A stretch of DNA of 22,370 nt from a bacterium (GTDB lineage: Bacteria > Patescibacteriota > Minisyncoccia > Minisyncoccales > JAGLPU01): contig JAUVEE010000004.1 in assembly GCA_030594935.1 (NCBI GenBank), positions 1-22,370 on the forward strand, written 5' to 3'. Below, one piece after another: positions 1 to 7,245 of the stretch. The first letter of the stretch is position 1; every line of letters starts with the position of its first letter. The notes below the pieces were generated by a model. The model did not search any database, was not told where the DNA came from, and saw nothing but the letters and a program-made list of their open reading frames with translations. A program made the translations under genes and the position numbers.

Positions 1-153
1 ATGAGATTAGTGCCCAGACATAGCGGGCCAGTTAAACTGAATGCCAAGATTAAAATAGTTGACGGCCAAAAAGAAATCTGCGGCAATGAAAAAAGCTTTG
101 CTGATATGGCGGAAAAGTATAGAGAGTGGTTGAAGAAAAAAATAAAAACTTGA
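1..153 (+). CDS. Small hypothetical protein (50 codons), possibly the 3' end of a longer gene
   Basis: An open frame runs from ATG at the first base of the window to TGA at 151-153 and encodes 50 residues, rich in Lys, with a basic C-terminal end (EWLKKKIKT). I do not recognise a family. There is no predicted membrane segment or signal peptide, and two of the residues are His7 and Cys27. Because the ATG is at the window edge, I cannot tell whether this is a complete small gene or the tail of a longer one. Its stop codon overlaps the -35 hexamer of the promoter that faces rpoB, so the gene ends exactly where the rpoB leader begins. Confidence 0.45.
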   Translation: MRLVPRHSGPVKLNAKIKIVDGQKEICGNEKSFADMAEKYREWLKKKIKT

Positions 154-178
154 CAAGTTATTTAAGTTAGAGTATGCT
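150..178 (+). promoter_or_regulatory. Sigma-70-type promoter for the rpoB leader
   Basis: TTGACA at 150-155 is a perfect -35 hexamer. A 17-base spacer leads to TATGCT at 173-178, four of six matches to TATAAT. Transcription would start near 185, about 200 bases before the rpoB ATG. The -35 overlaps the TGA stop of the upstream small ORF. It is the only strong promoter I see before rpoB. Confidence 0.6.
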
Positions 179-265
179 TCTAATCAAGAGTTACATTTTG
201 AATATTAAATGCTGTTTTGTTTTTGATTTTTCATACTTCAAAAAGTAAATAAGAATCTTTTTTTC

Positions 266-303
266 AACCTTAAAACTTAGAAAAAGCTAAGGAAGGTTTT
301 TTT
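266..303 (+). terminator. Terminator-like hairpin in the rpoB leader, possible attenuator
   Basis: AACCTT at 266-271 pairs with AAGGTT at 293-298, and inside it CTTAG at 276-280 pairs with CTAAG at 287-291. The loop is AAAAAG, and unpaired bases at 272-275 face G292. A run of seven T follows from 297 to 303. This is the form of an intrinsic terminator, although the stem is only moderately GC-rich. It lies after the 150-178 promoter and before rpoB, so it either ends a short RNA of about 115 bases or acts as an attenuator for rpoB-rpoC. An alternative pairing, CCTTA 268-272 with TAAGG 288-292, excludes the inner stem. Confidence 0.5.
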
Positions 304-350
304 GTTCCAATTATAAAAATTATCCGCATCATAACTAATCCTGTTTTTTC

Positions 351-379
351 TCTTGTGGGAGGGACGGGGAGTCTTGTGG
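351..379 (+). promoter_or_regulatory. G-rich stretch between two 8-base direct repeats upstream of rpoB
   Basis: TCTTGTGG occurs at 351-358 and again at 372-379. Between and overlapping them lie three G runs (357-359, 361-363, 366-369). GGGAGG at 357-362 is a good match to a Shine-Dalgarno core but sits 28 bases before the rpoB ATG, too far for direct use. The region may fold in the mRNA or bring ribosomes to a nearby start; its function is unknown. Confidence 0.3.
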
Positions 380-390
380 CTTAGCAGCTT

Positions 391-3300
391 ATGGAGGGAA
401 TAAAATTCAAAAGTTTTGGCAAATCAAAAGTTAATTTGGTTTTGCCTCATTTATTAAAAATCCAGCAGGAAAGCTGGCAGAGATTTTGGGAAAAAGATTT
501 AAAAGAGCTTTTCAGCGAGATTTCACCGTTAAGAGATTACAGCGGCAAAGAATACGAGCTTTGGTTTTTGGACTATAAGCTGGCCAAGCCAAAGTATAAT
601 GATGATTTGGAAGCGAAAAAGAATAATGAGTCTTACGAGGCGGCTTTGCGGGTTAAAACAAGAATAGTCAATCTTAAAACCAAAGAAGAAAAAGAACAGG
701 AAGTTTTCCTGGCCGATTTCCCCTTAATGACCGAAAGGGGAACTTTTATTATCAACGGAGTGGAAAGAGTGGTTATTTCCCAGCTGATCCGTTCTCCGGG
801 AGCTTTTTTCACTGTCCAGAATATTTTAAACAAGAATCATTTCGGAGCCAAGATCATCCCCAACAGGGGAGCCTGGCTGGAATTCGGCACTGAAAGCACC
901 GGCGCCATCGCTCTTAAAATTGACCGCAAGAGAAAAGTCCCGGTGACCACCTTTTTGCGGGCCCTGGGCATGGAACAGGACAACAGCATCAGAGAGCTTT
1001 TCAGCGATCTGGACACCGGAGAAGTCAAATATATTGAGGAAACCTTAGAGCGCGATCCCAGCAAAACCCAGGCAGAAGCCTTATTGGAAGTTTACCGGCG
1101 GCTGCGGCCGGGAGACTTGGCTACTCCGGAAACAGCCAAAGAATTGATCGAGAACATGTTTTTCAATTTTGAAAGATACGACTTTTCCCGAGTGGGCAGA
1201 TGGAAAACCTGGCTGAGGCTGCCGGAGCTTTTAAAGAACAAAAAAGGAAAAGCGGAAGAAGTGAAGGAAAAAGAGATTTCCTTGGAGGATAGGGTTTTGA
1301 AGCTGGAAGACATTATTGCGGTAGTAAGAGAGATAATACGCCTTAATAATGACCCGGAAGCCCAGCCCGACCAAATAGACCATTTGGGAAACCGGAGAGT
1401 GAGAATACTGCCGGAATTGCTGCAGAACAGATTAAGAGTCGGCTTAATGAGAATGGAAAGAATAGCCAAAGACAGAATGTCAACCTTGGATGACGAGGCA
1501 ATAGTTCCTTCGGCTCTGATTAATTCCCGCTTGTTTTCCGCCGTGGTCAAGGAGTTTTTCGCTTCCAGCCAATTATCTCAATTTATGGACAATGAGAACC
1601 CTTTGTCTGAACTGGAGCACAAAAGAAGATTATCAGCCACCGGCCCGGGAGGCTTGACCAGGGAAAGAGCCGGATTTGAAGTAAGAGACGTACAGCCGTC
1701 TCATTATGGCCGGATTTGTCCCATTCAGACTCCGGAAGGGCCGAATGTCGGCTTGGTTGACCATCTGGCAATTTACGCCAGAATCAACCCTTATGGCTTT
1801 ATTGAAACTCCCTATTTTAAAGTTAACAAAGAAAAGGTTACTTCTGAAATCCATTATCTCTCCGCTTACGAAGAAGAGAGATATAATATTGCCACTGCCG
1901 GAATAGACATTGATGACAATAAAAACATTGTTTCGGACAAAGTGGAAGCCAGAATCAAGGGCAAGCCGGGAATAGTTGAAAAAGAAAAGATTGATTTTAT
2001 TGATGTTTCTCCCCAGCAGTTTATTTCCACGGCCACTAATCTTATCCCTTTTCTGCAAAATGACGATGCCACCAGGGCCTTAATGGGTTCAAATATGCAG
2101 CGCCAGTCCGTGCCTTTGGTCAGACCTGATGTTCCTCTGGTTTCTACTGGGATGGAAGGACCGGTGGCCAGAGATTCGGGACAAGTAATACTGGCTCAAG
2201 AAGAGGGCGTGATAAAAGAAGTGGACGGAGAGCACATTGTCGTCAAGCAGAAAACCAAAGGAGAAAAGACATATAATTTAAGAACATTTATCCGCACCAA
2301 CCAATATACTTGCCTGCATCAGAAACCAGTGGTTGAAAAGGGGCAAAAGGTAAACAAAGGAGATGTTCTGGCCAAAGGAGGAGCGACTGATAAGGGCTGC
2401 CTGGCTTTGGGCCAGAATATTCTAGTGGCCTTTTTGCCTTGGAGAGGCGGAAATTTTGAAGACGCGATCGTAATTTCGGAGCGCTTGGTCAAGAACGACT
2501 ATTACAGCTCAATTCATTTGGAAAACTTTTCCGTTGATGTCAGAGAAACAAAACTGGGTCCGGAAATGACCACCAGCGATATTCCCAATGTCGGCGAAGA
2601 AAAATTAAAAGATCTGGACGAAGAAGGGGTCATTAGAATTGGAGCCGAAGTGAATTCCGGCGATATTTTAGTGGGCAAAATTTCCCCCAAAGGAGAAGTG
2701 GATCTAACCGCGGAAGAGAGGCTGCTTCGGGCTATTTTTGGAGAAAAAGCCAAAGAAGTGAAAGACACTTCTCTAAGAATGGAGCACGGCAAAAAAGGAA
2801 GAGTGGTGGGAGTAAAGATCTTTTCCCGGGAATTAGGGCATAAACTGGAGCCGGGAGTTATTAAGAAGGTGGAAGTGGAAGTGGCTCAATTAAGAAAGAT
2901 CCAAGCCGGAGACAAGCTGGCCGGACGGCACGGCAACAAGGGAGTGATTTCCAAGGTTTTGGCGGAAGAAGAAATGCCTTTCCTGGAAGACGGCACTCCG
3001 ATAGATATTATTTTGAATCCGCTCGGGGTTGCTTCCCGGATGAACATCGGACAGATCTTGGAAACCCATCTTGGCTGGGCGGCTCATGAACTGGGCTATA
3101 TCGCGGTTACTCCTTCTCTGGATGGAGCGACCGAAGAAGACATTAAAGCGGAGCTGAAAAAAGCCGGCTTGCCGGAAGACGGCAAAGCTGTCCTTTATGA
3201 CGGCAAAACAGGAATTCCTTTTTCCGAAAGAATTACCGTGGGCTATAATTATATGCTGAAGCTGATCCATATGGTGGAAGACAAGCTGCACATGCGTTCC

Positions 3301-3606
3301 ATTGGCCCCTACTCTTTGATCACTCAGCAGCCTTTGGGAGGAAAAGCCCAATTTGGCGGGCAGAGATTCGGAGAGATGGAAGTTTGGGCTTTGGAGGGGC
3401 ACGGCGCCGCCCATATTTTACAGGAAGTATTAACTATTAAATCAGATGATATTATTGGCCGAGCTGCTGCTTACGAAGCAATTCTCAAAGGCGAGCCGAT
3501 AAGAAATCTCAATATTCCAGCTTCATTTAATCTGCTGATCGCGGAATTGAAATCACTGGGATTAAATATAGAAATATTGGAAAAATCCAACAATCCTGAA
3601 ACATAA
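391..3606 (+). CDS. rpoB: DNA-directed RNA polymerase subunit beta
   Basis: RpoB is the second-largest subunit of core RNA polymerase and forms one side of the active-site cleft. The 1071-residue protein has the rifampicin region from SSQLSQFMD at 392-400. D400, H410 and S415 correspond to E. coli D516, H526 and S531 and are unchanged, which predicts a rifampicin-sensitive pocket. The catalytic stretch GDKLAGRHGNKG at 840-851 carries the conserved lysines K842 and K850. The C-terminal end ALEGHGAAHILQE and SFNLLIAELKSLGLNIE matches the family. It is about 270 residues shorter than the E. coli protein, lacking the large lineage-specific insertions. The ATG at 391 is the first possible start in frame, because TAG lies at 382-384; no ribosome-binding site is at a normal distance. 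rpoC follows after 41 bases. Confidence 0.98.
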   Translation: MEGIKFKSFGKSKVNLVLPHLLKIQQESWQRFWEKDLKELFSEISPLRDYSGKEYELWFLDYKLAKPKYNDDLEAKKNNESYEAALRVKTRIVNLKTKEEKEQEVFLADFPLMTERGTFIINGVERVVISQLIRSPGAFFTVQNILNKNHFGAKIIPNRGAWLEFGTESTGAIALKIDRKRKVPVTTFLRALGMEQDNSIRELFSDLDTGEVKYIEETLERDPSKTQAEALLEVYRRLRPGDLATPETAKELIENMFFNFERYDFSRVGRWKTWLRLPELLKNKKGKAEEVKEKEISLEDRVLKLEDIIAVVREIIRLNNDPEAQPDQIDHLGNRRVRILPELLQNRLRVGLMRMERIAKDRMSTLDDEAIVPSALINSRLFSAVVKEFFASSQLSQFMDNENPLSELEHKRRLSATGPGGLTRERAGFEVRDVQPSHYGRICPIQTPEGPNVGLVDHLAIYARINPYGFIETPYFKVNKEKVTSEIHYLSAYEEERYNIATAGIDIDDNKNIVSDKVEARIKGKPGIVEKEKIDFIDVSPQQFISTATNLIPFLQNDDATRALMGSNMQRQSVPLVRPDVPLVSTGMEGPVARDSGQVILAQEEGVIKEVDGEHIVVKQKTKGEKTYNLRTFIRTNQYTCLHQKPVVEKGQKVNKGDVLAKGGATDKGCLALGQNILVAFLPWRGGNFEDAIVISERLVKNDYYSSIHLENFSVDVRETKLGPEMTTSDIPNVGEEKLKDLDEEGVIRIGAEVNSGDILVGKISPKGEVDLTAEERLLRAIFGEKAKEVKDTSLRMEHGKKGRVVGVKIFSRELGHKLEPGVIKKVEVEVAQLRKIQAGDKLAGRHGNKGVISKVLAEEEMPFLEDGTPIDIILNPLGVASRMNIGQILETHLGWAAHELGYIAVTPSLDGATEEDIKAELKKAGLPEDGKAVLYDGKTGIPFSERITVGYNYMLKLIHMVEDKLHMRSIGPYSLITQQPLGGKAQFGGQRFGEMEVWALEGHGAAHILQEVLTIKSDDIIGRAAAYEAILKGEPIRNLNIPASFNLLIAELKSLGLNIEILEKSNNPET

Positions 3607-3610
3607 AACC

Positions 3611-3642
3611 TGAAGCTGGAAACATTGCGTTTCCAGTATTCA
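3611..3642 (+). repeat. Hairpin between rpoB and rpoC
   Basis: CTGGAAAC at 3616-3623 pairs perfectly with GTTTCCAG at 3629-3636 around the 5-base loop ATTGC. TGAA at 3611-3614 and TTCA at 3639-3642 extend the stem to 12 pairs with a small internal bulge. No T run follows, so it is not an ordinary terminator. It lies between the rpoB stop and the rpoC start and could be a processing site or set the relative yield of the two subunits. The sequence resembles the palindrome at 12400-12423. Confidence 0.6.
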
Positions 3643-3647
3643 AGCTT

Positions 3648-6600
3648 ATGGTTCATATCCATATGAAGGTATCTGATTTAGAGTCAATAAGAATAAAAGT
3701 AGCTTCTCCGGACGATGTTTTGTCCTGGTCTCACGGAGAAGTGGTCAAGCCGGAAACGATCAACTACCGGACCCAGAAAGCGGAAAAGGACGGTCTTTTT
3801 TGCGAAAAGATCTTCGGACCGGAAAAAGACTATGAATGTTATTGCGGAAAGTATAAGAGAATTCGCTATAAGGGAGTGGTTTGCGACAAATGCGGAGTGG
3901 AAGTGACCAAATCCTCGGTTCGGCGGGAGAGAATGGGACACATCAAGCTGGCCTGTCCGGTTTCCCATATTTGGTATTTGCGCGGCCTGCCTTCCAGAAT
4001 GGGCATGGTCTTGGATTTGCCCGCCCAGCAGATCGAGAAAGTGATTTACTTTGCCAGCTACGTGGTGACCAGCGTTTGCGAAGATGCCCGGAAAGAAGTG
4101 CTGCAGAGCATAGAGCAGGAGTATAAGCAGAAAGTAAAAGAGAAAAAAGGGGAGATCAAGCACAAAAAAGAACTGGAAACAGCCTTAGATAGTTTGAAAA
4201 AATCCAGAGATAGGGTTAAAAGCGAGGTTTCAGAGCTAAAATACTTAAAAATTCTTTCCGAAGTGGAATATAATGAAATGTCTTTCAAATACGGGCAGGT
4301 GTTTGAAGCCGGAACCGGGTCTGAAGTGCTGCGCAAGATATTTTCTGAAATTGATCTGGAAAAAACAGCGGCTAAATTAAAGGAAGAAGCGGCCGAGGCT
4401 TTGCCGGCCAACAGAGTTAAAATTTTAAGAAGATCAAAGCTCTTGCGGGGAATGACCAGAGCAAAGATCAGGCCGGAATGGATGTTTTTAACGGTTTTGC
4501 CTATTTTGCCTCCTGATCTAAGGCCCATGGTTCAGTTAGACGGGGGCCGCTACGCTTCTTCTGATTTAAACGACCTCTATCGCCGGGTTATTAACAGGAA
4601 TAACAGACTAAAATATTTATTGGAAATTTCCGCTCCCGAAGTTATTGTCAGGAACGAGAAAAGAATGCTTCAAGAAGCAGTGGACGCTTTGATCGATAAC
4701 GGCATGAGGAAAGGAATAATGACTCAGGCCACCACCGGCGGAAGAAGACTTTTGAAGTCATTGGCAGATATGATCAAAGGGAAACAGGGAAGATTTCGCC
4801 AGAACCTGCTGGGCAAGCGGGTGGATTATTCCGCCCGGTCGGTAATTGTGGTTGGTCCAAATTTAAAGTTATCCCAGTGCGGTTTGCCGAAAAAAATGGC
4901 TTTAGAGCTTTTCAAGCCTTTCGTCATTAAAAAGATTTTAGATAAAGAATTAGCCTATAATGTTAGAGGGGCTTCCAAGTTGATTGAAGAGCAGAGCGAT
5001 GAAGTTTGGGCTATTTTAGAAGAAGTGGCGGCCACTAGAAAAGTATTGCTTAACAGGGCGCCCACCTTGCACCGTTTAGGAATCCAAGCTTTCCAGCCGG
5101 TTTTGATGGAAGGAGAGGCGATCAGGCTTCATCCTTTGACTTGCAAGGCTTTTAACGCTGATTTTGACGGAGACCAAATGGCAGTGCATCTTCCTTTGTC
5201 CGAAGAAGCGCAAAAAGAGGCCAGTGAAAGAATGCTTTCCTCTATTAATCTGTTAAAACCGGCTACGGGCAAGCCAATAGTCACTCCCACCAATGATATT
5301 GTGCTGGGCTGTTTTTGGCTAACCAGAATAAAAAAAGAAGCCTTGGGCCAAGGAAAGCTTTTCGGCTCTAAGAATGAAGCGATTTTAGCCTGGGACACCG
5401 GAGCGATTGATTTGCGCGCTGAAATAAAAGTAAGGATCAAGGAAAAAGAAATAATTGAGACTACGGCCGGCCGGATCCTATTTAACGTGGCTTTGCCTAG
5501 CGGGCATCCTTTTGTCAACGAAGAAATAGATTCAGGCAAAATGGGACAGGTGACAGCCGAGGTGGTTAAGAATTATGATTTTGCCGTTTGTGAAGAATGT
5601 TTGGATAAAATAAAAGAATTGGGTTTTGAATATTCCACTATTTCTTCAATTACCTGGGGAATGGATGACTTAATTGTTCCCAAGCAAAAGACCGAGCTGG
5701 TGGCTGAAGCCGAGAAAAACGTGGAAACAATAGAAAATTATTACAGCAAAGGTTCGCTTTCGGCCGAAGAAAAGAATACTCAGATTGTCGAAATCTGGCA
5801 GCAAACCAAATCAAAAATTGAGAAACTGGTTCCGGAAGCTCTGCCTGAATTAGGTTCGGTGAATTCTATTGTCAACTCAGGAGCCAGGGGTTCCTGGTCT
5901 CAGACAGTGCAAATGAGCGGCATGAAAGGGCTGGTGATCAACCCGACCGGACAAATCATTGAATTGCCCATAAAAAGCTCATATAAAGAAGGATTTAACG
6001 TGTTAGAGTACTTTATTTCCACTCACGGAGCCAGAAAAGGAACAGCGGACACCGCTTTGCGGACATCCACCGCCGGGTATCTTACCAGGCGTTTGGTTGA
6101 TGTTGCTCATGAGGTGATTGTGGAAGAAGAGGATTGCGGAGACAAAGAGGGAATTGAAGTTTTATTGGCTGATTCCCAGGCGCTTTCCCAGAATTTTCTT
6201 TTCAAAATCTTAGGACGGATATGTTTGGAAGATATAGCAAAAATCATTAAAAAGGGAGAAATGATTGATGATGAAAAAGCAGCCGCGATAATTAAAGCCA
6301 AGATTGAAAAAGTCAAAGTGCGCTCTCCTTTGAGCTGCAAGATGACCAAAGGAGTATGCCAGAAGTGCTATGGCTGGGATTTGGGCAGCAATAAGTTGGT
6401 GAAAATAGGCATGGCCGTGGGAGTGGTTGCGGCCCAAGCCATTGGCGAGCCGGGAACACAGCTGACTATGAGAACTTTTCACAGCGGAGGAGTGGCCGGC
6501 GGCGGGGACATCACCATGGGTTTGCCGCGGGTTCAAGAGATTTTTGAAATGAGAATCCCGCCGACTAAAGCGGAAATTTCAGCGGTAGAGGGAAAAGTAA

Positions 6601-7214
6601 TGGAAATCAGCAAAGAAGGATTGATCGAAATCAAGCCTAGTGAGATTAAAAAAGGCAAGAAAGAAGAATTGATTGAATATAAGATTCCTAGTCGGATGAA
6701 AATATGGGTCAAAAAGGGAGACGATATTGCCAAGGGCCAGCAGCTTTGCGAAGGAAGCCTGGATATCAAGGAAGTGTTCAAAATAAGGGGAATGGAAAAA
6801 ACCAAGCACCATATTACCAACGAGGTGCAAAAGATTTATGTCTCTCAAGGAGTGAATATCCATGATAAGCATTTCGAAGTGATTGTCCGTCAAATGTTTT
6901 CCCGCGTCAGAATTAAAAAAACAGGGGACAGCTCTTTTTTGCCGGGAGAAATCGTAGAGCCTTCTCGTTTTGCCGAAGAGAACGGATTTTTAGCAAAGGA
7001 GAAGAAGAAACTGGCCGAAGGAGTTCCTGTTCTTTTGGGAATCACCAAAGTGGCTTTAAGCACGGACAGTTTTTTGTCGGCAGCGTCATTCCAGGAAACC
7101 TCCCGGGTTTTGATCAGAGCTTCCCTGGAAGGCAAAAAAGATAAGTTGAGGGGATTGAAAGAAAACGTAATAATTGGTAAACTGATACCAGCAGGCACTG
7201 GATTCAAAAAATAG
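3648..7214 (+). CDS. rpoC: DNA-directed RNA polymerase subunit beta'
   Basis: RpoC is the largest core polymerase subunit and carries the catalytic magnesium. NADFDGD at 503-509 holds the three metal-binding aspartates. The first zinc site is C64, C66, C79 and C82; the second is C830, C897, C904 and C907. The trigger-loop and bridge-helix region includes YFISTHGARKGTADTALRT. The stretch QAIGEPGTQLTMRTFHSGG is typical. At 1188 residues it is shorter than E. coli RpoC (1407). The ATG at 3663 (MKVSDLESIRIK) fits homologous N-termini better than the ATG at 3648, so the first five residues may not be translated. Neither start has a ribosome-binding site. The gene ends with TAG, 31 bases before ftsK. 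Confidence 0.98.
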   Translation: MVHIHMKVSDLESIRIKVASPDDVLSWSHGEVVKPETINYRTQKAEKDGLFCEKIFGPEKDYECYCGKYKRIRYKGVVCDKCGVEVTKSSVRRERMGHIKLACPVSHIWYLRGLPSRMGMVLDLPAQQIEKVIYFASYVVTSVCEDARKEVLQSIEQEYKQKVKEKKGEIKHKKELETALDSLKKSRDRVKSEVSELKYLKILSEVEYNEMSFKYGQVFEAGTGSEVLRKIFSEIDLEKTAAKLKEEAAEALPANRVKILRRSKLLRGMTRAKIRPEWMFLTVLPILPPDLRPMVQLDGGRYASSDLNDLYRRVINRNNRLKYLLEISAPEVIVRNEKRMLQEAVDALIDNGMRKGIMTQATTGGRRLLKSLADMIKGKQGRFRQNLLGKRVDYSARSVIVVGPNLKLSQCGLPKKMALELFKPFVIKKILDKELAYNVRGASKLIEEQSDEVWAILEEVAATRKVLLNRAPTLHRLGIQAFQPVLMEGEAIRLHPLTCKAFNADFDGDQMAVHLPLSEEAQKEASERMLSSINLLKPATGKPIVTPTNDIVLGCFWLTRIKKEALGQGKLFGSKNEAILAWDTGAIDLRAEIKVRIKEKEIIETTAGRILFNVALPSGHPFVNEEIDSGKMGQVTAEVVKNYDFAVCEECLDKIKELGFEYSTISSITWGMDDLIVPKQKTELVAEAEKNVETIENYYSKGSLSAEEKNTQIVEIWQQTKSKIEKLVPEALPELGSVNSIVNSGARGSWSQTVQMSGMKGLVINPTGQIIELPIKSSYKEGFNVLEYFISTHGARKGTADTALRTSTAGYLTRRLVDVAHEVIVEEEDCGDKEGIEVLLADSQALSQNFLFKILGRICLEDIAKIIKKGEMIDDEKAAAIIKAKIEKVKVRSPLSCKMTKGVCQKCYGWDLGSNKLVKIGMAVGVVAAQAIGEPGTQLTMRTFHSGGVAGGGDITMGLPRVQEIFEMRIPPTKAEISAVEGKVMEISKEGLIEIKPSEIKKGKKEELIEYKIPSRMKIWVKKGDDIAKGQQLCEGSLDIKEVFKIRGMEKTKHHITNEVQKIYVSQGVNIHDKHFEVIVRQMFSRVRIKKTGDSSFLPGEIVEPSRFAEENGFLAKEKKKLAEGVPVLLGITKVALSTDSFLSAASFQETSRVLIRASLEGKKDKLRGLKENVIIGKLIPAGTGFKK

Positions 7215-7231
7215 GTCCTGTTGAAAAATTA

Positions 7232-7245
7232 AGCTATTTTTAGCT
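7232..7245 (+). repeat. Small hairpin abutting the ftsK start codon
   Basis: AGCTA at 7232-7236 pairs with TAGCT at 7241-7245 around the loop TTTT, and the GTG start of ftsK follows at once. The stem has only five pairs. It may affect initiation, but a chance match is possible. Confidence 0.3.

Noticed and set aside
174..248. 24-codon ORF (ATG at 174) in the rpoB leader
   Set aside because: Its ATG lies inside the predicted -10 box, upstream of the expected transcription start, and the composition is that of AT-rich non-coding DNA.
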